A stretch of DNA of 64,000 bases from Chloroflexota bacterium (GCA_013112685.1 JABFGC010000001.1:1-64000); one strand, 5' to 3'; counted from the first letter of the stretch, positions 1 to 10,233 are shown. Translations and numbers: made by a program. Notes: a model not told the origin generated them from the letters alone.

Positions 1-1838
1 ATGGAGTCAGAGTGGCAGTCAATGTTGCCACCTCGGGGATCACGATCCTACCCGTATCCTGTCCACATAATCCATTCACATCACAGCTTCTGCCAGAACT
101 GGGTATTCCCCAACTGGCGCCAACGTTCCATCCCCAAAGCGCCGATCCCATTTCACGACATAGGAATTCCTGCCGGGATCAAAGTCCAACACCAACTCCT
201 TCCAACGCTTTCGCGGATCACGGATGGTCACCTGGATGCTGGCAATCGGAAAGTGATTGGGGAAACCTTCAGAGTTCCGTTTTCCCAAATCCACCACCGT
301 TCTGTGATGGACACGGCGGGCGGGGCATTGTCCACAGTCAACGCAATCGAAACCAAATCGCCAACATTGCCGGCGCGATCCCTGCCACGCATCTGGATGG
401 TGTACTCGCCATTGGGCACTTCACCGGAATGCCAGATATAAGACCAGCCATCTCCTGCGCTCATCGAGACTGCCTGCCAGGTATTTCCTCCGTCAACCGA
501 GACTTCACCTCCATCCGGACCGGACATGCCATCCACCAAACTTCCAGCGAAGCGTACATCACCCTGCACAACCTCTCCATTGGAATGGGATGTGATTTGA
601 GCGACCGGAGGAACCGTGTCTATGCGGATTACCTTGGATACCGTCACCTCATTTCCAGCCACATCCCTGGCATATATCAGGACAGCATGTGACCCATCTG
701 TGAAGTGCATCGGTGGAGTGATCCAACTTGCTCCACCATCAGCGCTTGCCAGCAGGGATGAAAGTCCAGAGATCACATCTGTTGCCGTTGCAGACAGATC
801 CACCTCCGAGACATACCATCCATTTCTGCCATCCACAGGCGGTAGGTTGACTTCAAGATCAGGTGGCGTCCAATCCCGCTGCCAGGTGGACGAACCACTC
901 GCAGCTCGCCCACTGGTGGATGTCACAGTGTAGTTGGCTGTACCAGTTCCTTCTGGCAAAGGCAAGTCACAGGAAGCGCCACAGGTAAACGGTTGACCGT
1001 TCAAATCACCAGTGATCGTCACATCTAATCCCTGTGGATCACTGGCGGTGAGTTCCAATGTTTCATCCCCCCTGCACCAACCAGCATCGCCCCATAGATC
1101 ACAAACTACCACGCCTGTAATTTGAGGCGGCAACGGAGTGGGTGTGGGCGACGGCGTATTGGTGAAGGTCGCCGTGGGCGTATACGTCATGGTCGGCGTG
1201 AAGGTCAACGTCGGCGTCAGACTGGGTGTAAAGGTTGCTGTCGGCGTGCGAGTTATGGTCGGTGTGAACGTGGGTGTCCGCGACGGGGTGGGTGTGGCAG
1301 TGGACGGTGGACCGATGTATTCCACGTCAATGGAACGAAAATCCACATATCCACCTGATGCGGTCAGGGACCAGGAACGACAGCCAGCTGGAACAGCAAT
1401 CGCCATACTCACAAACCCTGGGAGTCCAGAGCCTGTTTGCAAGTACCATGTATCCACAGAGGAACATGCCCGCAACACGGCATTGCCCACACTTGAGTCA
1501 GGCGTGAAGCCGACCATGATCTCGAAGTATGAAACATCGCGGTCAAAGGAACCGCTGGCAACCCCACCATTGCCCAGCCGTGTAACCCACTCGGAACAAT
1601 TGGAACCACAAAACGTACCACCTTCCTCGGGTGGAAGCGAGGATCCATCGCGATGGGTGATGTACACATACTGGGCAGAACCACTCCAGTCGATGTAGCC
1701 AGTATTGTGAGCCTGGTCATAAGTGCGTCCCTCCGGCAATGAATACGCCGCCAGAGGCGCTGCATGGGTGGACGCGGATGTCCACAAAAAGAGAATGGGA
1801 AGGAATAGGATTATCCCAATCCATTGAAAACGCTTCAT
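1..1838 (-). CDS. Secreted Thr-Pro-rich protein with Ig-like/FlgD-like domains, frameshifted, continues past left edge
   Basis: The start at 1838 follows an AGGAG ribosome site and begins a clear signal peptide (MKRF, hydrophobic core, cleavage near THAAP). After a beta-rich N-terminal domain comes a Thr-Pro-rich linker of about 60 residues (roughly 178-240), then Ig-like modules with GNEVTV and AGNVGDL turns typical of bacterial Ig folds. The open frame stops at 228. The reading continues in a shifted frame from the G4 run at 259-262 (a KWDRRFGDGTLAPVGEYPV stretch that resembles the FlgD Ig-like 'WDG...G.Y' motif), and after a second shift near 70-80 it runs open to base 1 with another TLT-type Thr-rich run. 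It is probably an extracellular or surface protein. Last gene of the virB4-virD4 operon; function unknown. The two frameshifts may be sequencing errors. Confidence 0.7.
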
Positions 1839-1847
1839 AACTAACTC

Positions 1848-2015
1848 CTAATATTCCTGGAAATCCCGGATGCCGAGATGGAAGAGGAAGAACAACAAAA
1901 TCACCAACGCCAGAAGCACAAGACAGGCGATCATGAACACCTGGATCGAAATCACGAGTCCCAGCAGATAGCCACTAAAGATGCCGACACCCAGGCCGGC
2001 AAGGAAGCGCATCAT
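1848..2015 (-). CDS. Small membrane protein, 55 aa
   Basis: Translation from ATG at 2015 gives MMRFLAGLGV... with two hydrophobic stretches (about residues 3-20 and 22-48) and a short polar tail ending RDFQEY. It begins 1 base after the stop of the 113-aa gene and ends 9 bases before the secreted-protein start, so it is positioned as an operon member. Both spans look membrane-embedded. No family recognised. Small polytopic proteins are common in conjugation operons, but a role in the transfer channel is inference. Confidence 0.6.
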   Translation of the reverse strand: MMRFLAGLGVGIFSGYLLGLVISIQVFMIACLVLLALVILLFFLFHLGIRDFQEY

Positions 2016-2016
2016 C

Positions 2017-2358
2017 TCACTGCCCAGTTTCCGATTCCACGATCATCTTCAACCGTACAGGGTCCAGGTTGCGCCACCAGGCAATTTCAAAGGAAATGGT
2101 GCGGTATTCCCAAAGCATGCCCTGCGCCGGCAGGGATTCCAGCCAGGTCTTCAGAGCCGACTTGAATCCTTCCTGCATGTCTGACCCGCGAAGAACGGCG
2201 ATGTCCATATCAAGGACATTGCCTGTGAGGACCTTCATGCTGCCACTATGAGCCGCCAGCCAATTCAGGAACATTCGCAAACGTGGATCATCGAGCTGAA
2301 AGACATGCGTCCCGATATCCAAAACCATTTGGTCGATCAATACATTTATCTCGCTCAT
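2017..2358 (-). CDS. Hypothetical protein, 113 aa
   Basis: ATG at 2358 (MSEINVLIDQM...) overlaps the stop of the upstream 48-aa gene in an ATGA arrangement. I chose this start over an in-frame ATG at 2523 because the longer form would read through the whole 48-aa gene. Soluble, no signal peptide, no cysteine motif. It has a helical N-terminal half and a beta-like C-terminal half (WEYRTISFEIAWW). Function unknown; it lies directly downstream of the coupling-ATPase gene. Confidence 0.6.
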   Translation of the reverse strand: MSEINVLIDQMVLDIGTHVFQLDDPRLRMFLNWLAAHSGSMKVLTGNVLDMDIAVLRGSDMQEGFKSALKTWLESLPAQGMLWEYRTISFEIAWWRNLDPVRLKMIVESETGQ

Positions 2359-2501
2359 CGATCCCATCCAATGCCCCCAGAATGGGGGTTGTCTCGCCGG
2401 GACATTCTCCAGGCGGAATAAATAACGCCAATACACGTCAATACGCAGGCAAGCGAACCGCCACACACCACCAATAGAAAACGCAACATCATCGCTGTCA
2501 T
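2355..2501 (-). CDS. Small single-pass membrane protein, 48 aa
   Basis: ATG at 2501 overlaps the TGA of the virD4-like gene by one base (TGATG), and its own TGA overlaps the next ATG. This couples translation through three genes. Residues 6-29 form one hydrophobic span (LRFLLVVCGGSLACVLTCIG), followed by a basic, polar tail (WRMSRRDN). The tight overlaps at both ends are the main evidence that it is real. Function unknown. Confidence 0.55.
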   Translation of the reverse strand: MTAMMLRFLLVVCGGSLACVLTCIGVIYSAWRMSRRDNPHSGGIGWDR

Positions 2502-4958
2502 CAGAAACCCAACCGCCTTTCATCTTCCTGTGGCGCTGGCTGCTGTATTTGGGTATTGTTTTGCTCCTCGATCCACGCCGCTAAAAATTCACCCAGGAGG
2601 GGCGCCAGAGCCTTGGGGAGCATGTCCTTCAGCGCACGTGATGCCTGCTCCTGCCAGCCGTTCGCTGGCAGATAATCACGGGGATGGACAGCGATCACTT
2701 CCTCGATCAATGCCCGGACTCTTGCGGTATCCGCACGCGGCAGAGGTTTGATCTGTGTCAGGGTCGGCGGGTTGCCAGCGCCCACCAATACGCGCCCGCA
2801 GCCAGCACTGCAACGAAGGCAGGTCAAGGGTCATGTTCCCGTAACGCACCGTGGAACTCAAGGTGGCGCGGATCAGGTCGGCATCCTCCGGGTCGGGGGA
2901 AAAGAACATCTGCGTGGAGGTATTGGCAAGCATTGCCTGTACGACCGGCTCCATGCCTTCCACCTTGCGCATCATGGATAAGGACTGCGCCAGCACGAAC
3001 ATGCGTGCGCCGAACTTGGCGCCTTCCGCCAGCATTGACTCCAGTCGCATGCCCGAACCGATCTCCTGCGCTTCATCGACGATGAAATAAAAGGGTACAG
3101 GTTTCTCCAAGGTCGCTTTGCGATAAGCAGCCTCGAAGACGTTGTAGAGAACGGAGGCGGTCAACCTTGCCCCTTCACGTCCCATTTCACCGGAAGGCAG
3201 ACGTAATACGATCCAGGCGCGTTCGTCGATCCATTGATTGAGGTCCACGAAACTTTCCTGGTGCATGGCGGAGAACAGCCACGGCGAGAGTTCCAAAGCC
3301 ATGACCTTCGAGAGCACCGGGCTGATCACCTCCGTGATCCAACTCTGACTCTTTTTATCCTCCTCCCCGATTTGACCCAATAAGGCATCCAGCGCCAGGG
3401 CGCCCATGCGTTCGCCGGGCGGCAGCAACGCCATTGCCGTGTGCCGCCATCTCTTATTGAAGGCCATGAAAACGATATGCAAGAGTCCCAGTCCCGCTTC
3501 CGGATGATGCTGGTTCCAGACATGAGCCAGACGAAACAGTCCAAGCAACGCTGCTTGCATACGCGGACCCCAGTAGTCATCCCAGATGCGTCGCCCGACT
3601 TGTACGATGGCGTTGCCGGCCCAGGTGAAGTCGGGGACAGCAAGAAGATTCAGGGGAATGACCTGTGGCTGATCCGGAGTGATTACCCGTAATCTCTTGA
3701 TTGCTTTTTGCTTTTGTTCCTCCGGCAATTGAGCAATCGCATCCGGGAAGGCATCTGCCGAGGAGACGTGCGGGTCAACGAGAAATATGCCTGGCGCATC
3801 ATCGCCACGGGCGATCAACTGTTCCAACATCGAATACACAAATGAAGATTTACCCGAACGGCTACCGCCTGTTGCAAGACCATGTCCATCCGGATCGACG
3901 CCCACCTTTTCGCCAGTGGCGACACTCTGTCCGATCTTGAAGCCCGCTTCGAGCAAGGGTTGAGATGGCGGCGGTGCTGGCACTTCCTGCCAAACGGCAC
4001 GATCCAACAAGCCCGATCCTTCACCTAATTGTAGGGGAGCGATGAGACCTGCAAGTTCACCGGCTGGCAAGGGGAATGTGTGTTTCTGGATTGCAGGCCA
4101 GACTGATTCAATGGGTTGCCAAGTCTGTTCTCCAGCCAATAACGGAAGTTGGATCGGTTCAGCGATGGAAAAGGCAACCTTCAACAACGGCTCCTGTATC
4201 CGTCTCTCTACAACTTCCTTAGGGATTGATCTCCAGGCAAGCCAGTCCCGAATGCCCAATGCAGAGGCAACACAGATCGTAATGCCAGCAATCACGAACA
4301 TGGATACCCCAAAGGGATTGAACCAACCTGCGAACAAAATTCCACTGCTGATGCCTGCCATGATCATCCCGAAGAACAGTCCTGCCCGCAGGAAATCCAA
4401 TTGCAAGCCCCAGGAGTTGGGTGTGTCATTGCCGACGCCGCCTTCGGTGCCATACGAATAGGAGGACAGGCTGCGCAACTTCTCCTGCAGTTGGTCTTCA
4501 TTCCCAAGCAACCATAAACGAAGACTCGCATCTTTCCCGTCACGGGCGGCACTGATCAACCGGCTGCCGATGGCAAGCAGGGGATCGCTGTCTTTCGCGG
4601 AGGCGATCAACGACGGCAAACGGTTCGATGTGTGTAGGGCATATCCATCGAATTGAATCTTTGCCACTCCCAAACTGCACCATCTGGAATGCTGTCCGGT
4701 CATGGCAGACCATGACTGGACGACTCCATCTGCCACATGGGGAGGCAGATACAGCCGCACGCGCAATCCTTTTGGTGATGCGATCCATTCCATGATCGAA
4801 GGGAACGGCAACTGCGCGATCCAACCCATGACCTGCGCACGCAGATCCTCCAAGGCGTGCGGCGCAAAGAGTAGCTCCCATCCCTGCCACTTCCCTTTGC
4901 ACAAGGGACAGTGATCTGGAGCGGTGGCGTGTTCATAACCGCAATTGATACAGATCAT
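2501..4958 (-). CDS. virD4-like: VirD4/TraG-type coupling ATPase (one frameshift)
   Basis: ATG at 4958 overlaps the virB4-like stop (ATGA) and opens with a zinc ribbon (CINCGYEHATAPDHCPLCKG). A longer in-frame start at 5003 would lie inside virB4. Two transmembrane spans follow near residues 190-240. The P-loop is GGSRSGKSS, and the Walker B-like motif is FIVDEAQE in the C-terminal half. This architecture fits FtsK/TraG/VirD4 coupling proteins that feed DNA or protein to a type IV channel. Near 2769-2771 one base too many in a short G/C run moves the last ~80 residues to another frame (IKPLPRADTARVRALIEE... to RRLGF). Removing that base joins the frames cleanly. Companion to the VirB4-like ATPase directly upstream. 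Confidence 0.75.
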
Positions 4959-6705
4959 CGCTGAACTCCCAATGCCCCAAGCTGTTTCCAGAACTGGATC
5001 CATGTCGGTGGAATGGAGACAAGGACAGGGAACAAAGCACCACGTCCCGCAGAAGGAGCTGCTAGAAAGACTCGCGGCGGTAAACGTGAGGTGGTCTCAG
5101 CATTCTTCCTGGCTTCGCTTTCAGGCACGCCCAGTGAGCGATAAAAGGCGAAAGCCTCATCCGGTCCGAGCCGACCGATGAAGGCGGTGGATGCCAGACT
5201 CAATGAAGTGGGGTTCTTCATCAGGCCGGCCGGCAGATGGGTGATGAGCGTCACGCCGACCCCACGTTTGCGGGCGCGTCTGCCCAGTTCATCCAGCAGA
5301 TCTGTGAAGGGGTCCACTGCGCAACAAGCGCCAACCTTCGTCGATGAAGATGTCCATCGGTTGTTTGCCGACCGTGACGGCATGATACAAAAACCAAGCC
5401 AGCACCGAATGCACGATGGCACGGTTTTCTTCACGCAATGAAGAAAGATCGAAATTCCACCACTGACCGGAGGGGAAGTGGGGGGAAAGCAGGGCTTTGG
5501 GTCTATCAAAGAAACCTTCGAAGAGTCCGCCGCGCATAAAGGGTCTAAGTAGTGCCAATGGCATGGCGGCTTCAGGAACATTGATCGTCCCCAAAGTCTC
5601 CACGAATTCCGCAATCGACATCGCGCCGGGTCTGCGATCCCAACGACGCTTTACCGCTTCATGCAGGGCGAAGCTTGCACAGCTGGCGATAGGACCCGAC
5701 TCACCGGCGAGGGAGGCGATTAGGAAACGGACAGCCAGCAACAACTCTGCCGGGTTTTCGCCTTGCAGGGGATGAATGAGGCAGGTTTCTGTGTCTTCGG
5801 GAATGCCAGCAGGTACAACCTTTCCGCCGACAGCTTCACAGAGTTTGTTGTTCTCGCCTTCGGGATCGATGGAGATGACCGTCCTGCCTTGTAATAAACG
5901 TTGCAACATGATCCAGCGCAACAGGCTGGTCTTACCAGCACCTGGTTCTCCAAGAATAAGAGTTGTTGCATGGGGTGGAGGCGGAACTGCCGGATCAAGC
6001 CCCTTGGTGAACGAGAAGTGGATGTCCCGTCCATCCCTGGCATGCGTGCCGATCCAGACGGAATCCTCGACCGGCATGACCTGTCTAGATGGTGCAGGCA
6101 ATAATAGAAGTGTTTCTTCCAGGAACAGCGTCGGCTCATCCAATCCGGGAAATAACTTTCCTCCGGGTTGGAAGTGATGCAGGGCACGTTCGGCAATATA
6201 GAAGAGTCTTTGGGCTGTGAGCCCACGCGCGCGAAGATTGGACTCAATGACTCGTCGTGCGGCTTCCGCTTCTTCGAAACGATTGCGCTCTACAAAGAGT
6301 GCTGACATCAGGGCGATCTTGAAGGCCGGCTTGCCGAAGGTCAGTTCCGACTCAGCAGCATCCATCGCGTGATCGGCGGAACGTTCTGCCATTGAAGGTC
6401 GGCGACCGGTCTTCTCTGCCAGCGCCATCATGAAACCTTCAGAACAAGGTGCGACGCGCACGCAAGGATCCGCGTAGCACATCCGGCGGTTCACGACGCA
6501 TGGATAAGGAATACATCACCGGCAGGTTGGGATAAAAGACATCGGCAGAAAGACGCGACCAGGGGCGATCTGTCATTCCCGGTACACCTGTGCCACGCGC
6601 GGAGAGCGGTAATAGATAGCCGCCCGGAAAGAGCAGCTGATCTTCCAGCACTTCCACAGCTTCCGAAGCAATGGAGGTAACGAATTGGTCTTGAGGTTCA
6701 GACAT
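4955..6705 (-). CDS. virB4-like: VirB4-like conjugation ATPase (two frameshifts)
   Basis: The start is MSEPQDQF at 6705 (MPSMSEP at 6714 is also possible). The N-terminal part (VEVLEDQLLFPGGYLLPL) is read until about 6443, where one extra base shifts frame into the long central section. That section carries the P-loop GEPGAGKTSLLRW, SIDPEGENNKL, and the Walker B region DIFIDEGWRLL. Another extra base in the G4 run at 5309-5312 shifts to the C-terminal part (TDLLDELGRRARKRGVGVTL...). Each join is seamless after removing one base. The motifs match VirB4/TraC-class ATPases that power assembly of type IV secretion machines. It precedes the VirD4-like gene with an ATGA overlap. A hairpin with a T-tract lies just upstream of the start. 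Confidence 0.75.
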
Positions 6706-6720
6706 GGACGGCATGATACA

Positions 6721-6752
6721 AAAAGACACGGACGGGTGTTCCGTCCGTGTCG
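6721..6752 (-). terminator. Hairpin with T-tract upstream of virB4-like start
   Basis: Read on the minus strand, an arm of about 10 bp (GACACGGACGG / CCGTCCGTGTC) is followed by TTTTT and then, within about 10 bases, the ATG of the VirB4-like gene. It is a good intrinsic terminator for the 183-aa membrane gene ending at 6774. A near-identical copy stands before luxC and a degraded one before the virB4 relic at 16.05 kb, so it may also act as an attenuator. Confidence 0.75.
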
Positions 6753-6773
6753 CTAAGGGGAGGCAGGATCGTT

Positions 6774-7325
6774 TTATCGGGCTTGATCCGGGATCGCAGG
6801 CGCGAAACGGCGATAGGCATACATCATGCCAGCGCTGGAGATCAGCAGGAAGGCGGAGGCGCTGCCATAGATGCCAAATGGCTTGAACGCGAGGATGCCT
6901 CCAATCAAAGCCAGAGTCAGGCTGGCAATCCGTACTACATGGAACGGGTTGTATGTGAAGTCGCTTTTGGAAGCCAATGCAATCGCTGTTGCCAATGCGC
7001 CTGCCAGTTCGAGCCCTGCCACCAGCAGCCATTGGGTTGGTGCAATGCCTAGTGGGATCATGACGGCAAACACCAGGAAGTTGATGATCCGCAAGGGCAC
7101 GCTCCATTGAAAAAAGATGCGTGTTTCGTTGACGGAAGCCAGAATGTAATACAGTCCCATCGCCAGCGATGCCTGGGAAGTCGCCATCAGAAATAGTTGA
7201 TTGGCAGAACCGCTGTCCGATATGCCCAACACATTCAGAAGGAGCTGTGGTGCGAGGAGTCCGGTCAGCCCCGATCCCACGATCACCATGCCGAAAACCA
7301 GCATGGTCAATGCGGCAAGGTCCAT
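6774..7325 (-). CDS. Polytopic membrane protein, 183 aa
   Basis: The protein is hydrophobic almost throughout, with about five or six predicted spans (for example MLVFGMVIVGSGLTGLL, FLVFAVMIPLGI, LVAGLELAGALATAIAL, SLTLALIGGIL) and a short basic C-terminus. It starts 5 bases after the LuxE-like stop, so it is probably cotranscribed with luxC and luxE, and the hairpin at 6721-6752 would end that unit. No transporter or enzyme motif is recognisable. It could anchor or partner the acyl-reductase enzymes; that is inference from position only. Confidence 0.7.
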   Translation of the reverse strand: MDLAALTMLVFGMVIVGSGLTGLLAPQLLLNVLGISDSGSANQLFLMATSQASLAMGLYYILASVNETRIFFQWSVPLRIINFLVFAVMIPLGIAPTQWLLVAGLELAGALATAIALASKSDFTYNPFHVVRIASLTLALIGGILAFKPFGIYGSASAFLLISSAGMMYAYRRFAPAIPDQAR

Positions 7326-7330
7326 ACTAC

Positions 7331-8725
7331 CTACGCTCCCTCCGGTACATCAGCGGCGATGTATTCCATGAAGTCACTGTATGCCGACTGCACCCCGGCG
7401 CAGGAGATGATGTCTTCGCCGCCCATCAGTTCGCTGAAGCGCTGCACGTTGTCTTCGATCCACGGACCCTTCCAACCGCAACCACATTCCTCATCGTAGT
7501 GAACCGTGATGCGGTCACCGGTCAGGATGCCGCCCCAATAGGTTTGAGCGAGCAGATCGAAATAGCCAGCACGTCCGGTCTGCACCCCGGTGCGCGGTAA
7601 AGGTGTGCCGTCCGGGTCTAATACCATTGGGATGTTCCAGGGGAAGACATGATATACGCCCTTGGAACAGGCGATGTTATAGGTGTTGAGTTCGGTCATT
7701 CCATAGGACATGAAGACCTGATCCACGCCGTAGAATTTCTTCAGGATGTCCTTCCAATCGGCTATTGTCTTGCGTCCTTTGAAACCACCGCCGGTCAAAA
7801 GAACCGAGTCGGACGCAAAGACTCTCTCCTGTCCGGCTGCCAAGCCCTCGACTGCCACATCCAGGAGATCCGTGGCGGAAGCCATCAGGAAGACCCGCCG
7901 ACCGCGATACTCGCGCACCATCTTGTCGAAGAAGGCTTTGGTGAGACCTGCTCTGCGTGCTTTCAGCGTGACGATCTCGCCCTTCGTTTTGAAGATGGCT
8001 TTGATCGTATCCATCGCCGTCAGGTCGCCGTGTTCCTGGGCATGTTTCATACGCATGGCCAGCGACATGAAATCCGCCGACATGGGTGCGTTGAACAGGC
8101 TGTGATATTCCGCCTCACTACCCGCGAGCGCCGGACCGAAATGTGTGATCAGGCGCATGGAAGCCTGCCGTCCGCTGCGATACGCGGGCCAGAAGACCGG
8201 CAGATGAAGATCGCGAATGCCCGGCATGAAGGCTTCCAGGAAGGTGTAGGTGCCTTCGACCCAGGCTTCCTTCTCGGTCTGGCTGCGCGGGAAGAAACTT
8301 AACTTGCCGCTCGTGCCGGTGGAATGAAAGACGAACATGCCAGCTTCATCCAGACGCGTGAGCCATTCATCGATGGTGTTCACGCCGCGCATATCGAGCG
8401 TGGAAAGATCATGCGCAGTCAGTTTGTTCAACCAGCGCGTCAACTCGGTGAATAGCTTGCGTTCGATGAACGCAAAGGGATAGTTCTTGTAGACCTGGTG
8501 TGTGAAGAGGATGGTTGCAAGAGTCTCGAAGTCGGCGATGATCTTCACACCCTGCTTTTCCGCCAAAGCATCCAAAGCGGGAATGCGCTCCTGCAATTGT
8601 TGAAAGCGGGTTTGCGCCCAATGCAATTGCAAATCATCCAATTCCGGTTTGGAAAGCGAGAACAAGGTCTGGACCGGCAGGCGGGTCCAGGATTCGGGCG
8701 TGCCCGAAAGAATAGAGTTGGTCAT
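7331..8725 (-). CDS. luxE-like: LuxE-like acyl-protein synthetase / AMP-forming ligase
   Basis: The 464-aa protein carries FHSTGTSGKLSFFPRS near residues 134-149, matching the nucleotide-binding loop of the LuxE/acyl-adenylating family, and FMSYGMTELN, a typical adenylate-forming motif. In the known family, LuxE activates a fatty acid as acyl-AMP and passes it to the reductase LuxC. It lies 12 bases downstream of luxC and is followed by a membrane protein. There is no luciferase (luxAB) in the window, so bioluminescence is not implied. The pair more likely makes an aldehyde or alcohol from an acyl group. Substrate unknown. Confidence 0.8.
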   Translation of the reverse strand: MTNSILSGTPESWTRLPVQTLFSLSKPELDDLQLHWAQTRFQQLQERIPALDALAEKQGVKIIADFETLATILFTHQVYKNYPFAFIERKLFTELTRWLNKLTAHDLSTLDMRGVNTIDEWLTRLDEAGMFVFHSTGTSGKLSFFPRSQTEKEAWVEGTYTFLEAFMPGIRDLHLPVFWPAYRSGRQASMRLITHFGPALAGSEAEYHSLFNAPMSADFMSLAMRMKHAQEHGDLTAMDTIKAIFKTKGEIVTLKARRAGLTKAFFDKMVREYRGRRVFLMASATDLLDVAVEGLAAGQERVFASDSVLLTGGGFKGRKTIADWKDILKKFYGVDQVFMSYGMTELNTYNIACSKGVYHVFPWNIPMVLDPDGTPLPRTGVQTGRAGYFDLLAQTYWGGILTGDRITVHYDEECGCGWKGPWIEDNVQRFSELMGGEDIISCAGVQSAYSDFMEYIAADVPEGA

Positions 8726-8737
8726 GAAATGAATCTC

Positions 8738-10219
8738 CTAAAAAATATGATGTTTGAAGATCTGCCAGGCTTTGCGTAGATAGAAACCGGGCAGTTCCCA
8801 TTTGGATGGAAAACGTTCATCCAGGATCCAGCGGCAGGCGCGCCGCATGATCTCGGTTGAATTGAAGGGACCGCCGATGGAATACTCCACAGTATGTCCG
8901 ATGGAAATGAAGCGGCACACGCCGCGCGCCACCAGGAGGTCGCGTAAGGGCTTCTTGAGAGTTTCGGGGTAGATGCCAACCGTCTGTGTGGAAGGATGGA
9001 TGCGATCCACGAGTTGCAGCGGATTTTCATAGGGGATGACCACCACAACCTTGTGCATTGGGAAGAAGTCGGGCAGGTTGCCGGTCAGACTTACCACTAC
9101 AGCGCCTTCGTTCCTATCCCCGCCGACCACATAATAGAAATCGTCCTGGGCGCGGGTAGCGTTGATCTCATCGCGCAGGTCAGCTGGGAAATTCTTCGGC
9201 ATGGCACTCAAGGATGGGTCCTGGTGCTGCATGTGATCGTACAAGCGCCGGGCATATTCCATCGCCTGATCCGGAGACGCCTGCACAAAATGGAAGCGCG
9301 ATGAACCGCAGGACTCCATGTTGAAGGAACCTGCATCTTTGGCGGTAAGCTTGGCGACCTTTTCGATCTCTGCACTGGATTGGAAGGCTTCACGTCCTAA
9401 AATGGAAATGCTGAACTTCGGACCGAGGGCGATCACATCGATGCCGGAGGCTTGCAGGTTTCCGTGATTGAGGGTCGAGTTGATCCCGCCCAGCGCGCCG
9501 CCCCAGGAGATGATCTTCTCCAAATAGCGCGGCTGGATCAGCTCGTGCTCGAAGTCCTGCAATTCCTTTGACCAATACACGACCGAGAAATGTTTGGTGA
9601 CCGGATGGTTCGGATCGACATCCATCATCGCGCCGACGATGGCAGCGGCGGTGAGCGGATCGTTGGGCGTGACCTTGATGATATTGTCCGATTTGATCAG
9701 CGCGGCGCGGGCGATGCTCAGGGCAGCCACCACCGGAACATTGCCGGAGATGAAATGCAGGGTGCGTGCGCCATAGGCTCGTCGTCTGGCGATCTTGTCC
9801 GCATACGGCATCTCGACCCAGCCGTCCAAATACTTTGAGCCGATCTCATTCTCGACCATTGTGCGCAACGCCAGTTTCGAGAACACCACCGGGATCAGGT
9901 CATAACTGCCGCGCACGATGGACTCCGGCAGGGCGCTGAACGGCATGCTGAAACGACAAGCCTGTTCCATGCGGGCATGATTAAGGGTCATGGCTTTGCC
10001 TGCTTCGGCAAGAAAGTCGATGATCTCGCTGACACGCACAGAGGCAAAGTCGCGCTGGAGTTGAACGGGATCGGAGAGTACGATCCGGTCCAGCAAGGGA
10101 CGCGGGTCAGGAAAATGAAACTGATTCTTTCCGTCCCGGCTTTGATACAACAGATCCTTTGCAGTGACTACTTGACCGCGCAGGATGAAGGGAATTTGGA
10201 TGGGGTGATCGGATGACAT
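8738..10219 (-). CDS. luxC-like: LuxC-like acyl-CoA/acyl-protein reductase
   Basis: The 493-aa protein (start MSSDHP at 10219) has ARTLHFISGNVPVVAAL and, near residue 300, NMESCGSSR, which holds the expected catalytic cysteine of the LuxC branch of the aldehyde dehydrogenase superfamily. I chose ATG 10219 because a longer in-frame start at 10273 would place the terminator-like hairpin inside the coding sequence. The family reduces an activated acyl group to aldehyde with NADPH. It is the first gene of a luxC-luxE-membrane protein unit. Its upstream neighbour on this strand is now separated by the oppositely oriented Qat cluster. Confidence 0.82.
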   Translation of the reverse strand: MSSDHPIQIPFILRGQVVTAKDLLYQSRDGKNQFHFPDPRPLLDRIVLSDPVQLQRDFASVRVSEIIDFLAEAGKAMTLNHARMEQACRFSMPFSALPESIVRGSYDLIPVVFSKLALRTMVENEIGSKYLDGWVEMPYADKIARRRAYGARTLHFISGNVPVVAALSIARAALIKSDNIIKVTPNDPLTAAAIVGAMMDVDPNHPVTKHFSVVYWSKELQDFEHELIQPRYLEKIISWGGALGGINSTLNHGNLQASGIDVIALGPKFSISILGREAFQSSAEIEKVAKLTAKDAGSFNMESCGSSRFHFVQASPDQAMEYARRLYDHMQHQDPSLSAMPKNFPADLRDEINATRAQDDFYYVVGGDRNEGAVVVSLTGNLPDFFPMHKVVVVIPYENPLQLVDRIHPSTQTVGIYPETLKKPLRDLLVARGVCRFISIGHTVEYSIGGPFNSTEIMRRACRWILDERFPSKWELPGFYLRKAWQIFKHHIF

Positions 10220-10233
10220 GCGCGGAATGATAT

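Noticed and set aside
1122..1698. Long plus-strand open frames rich in Val-Gly and Arg opposite the secreted protein
   Set aside because: They are antisense readings of the Thr-Pro repeat, whose periodic codons keep all frames open.
5289..6494. Treating the VirB4-like middle section as a complete 401-aa protein
   Set aside because: Its first and last residues are frame-shifted junk, and conserved N- and C-terminal parts lie in other frames on both sides.
2501..6705. Programmed ribosomal frameshifting in the conjugation ATPases
   Set aside because: No slippery heptamer plus pseudoknot is evident, and similar shifts occur in unrelated genes nearby, so sequence error is more likely.
7331..10219. 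Bioluminescence operon
   Set aside because: Only LuxC- and LuxE-like genes are present; there is no luxA, luxB or luxD in the window.
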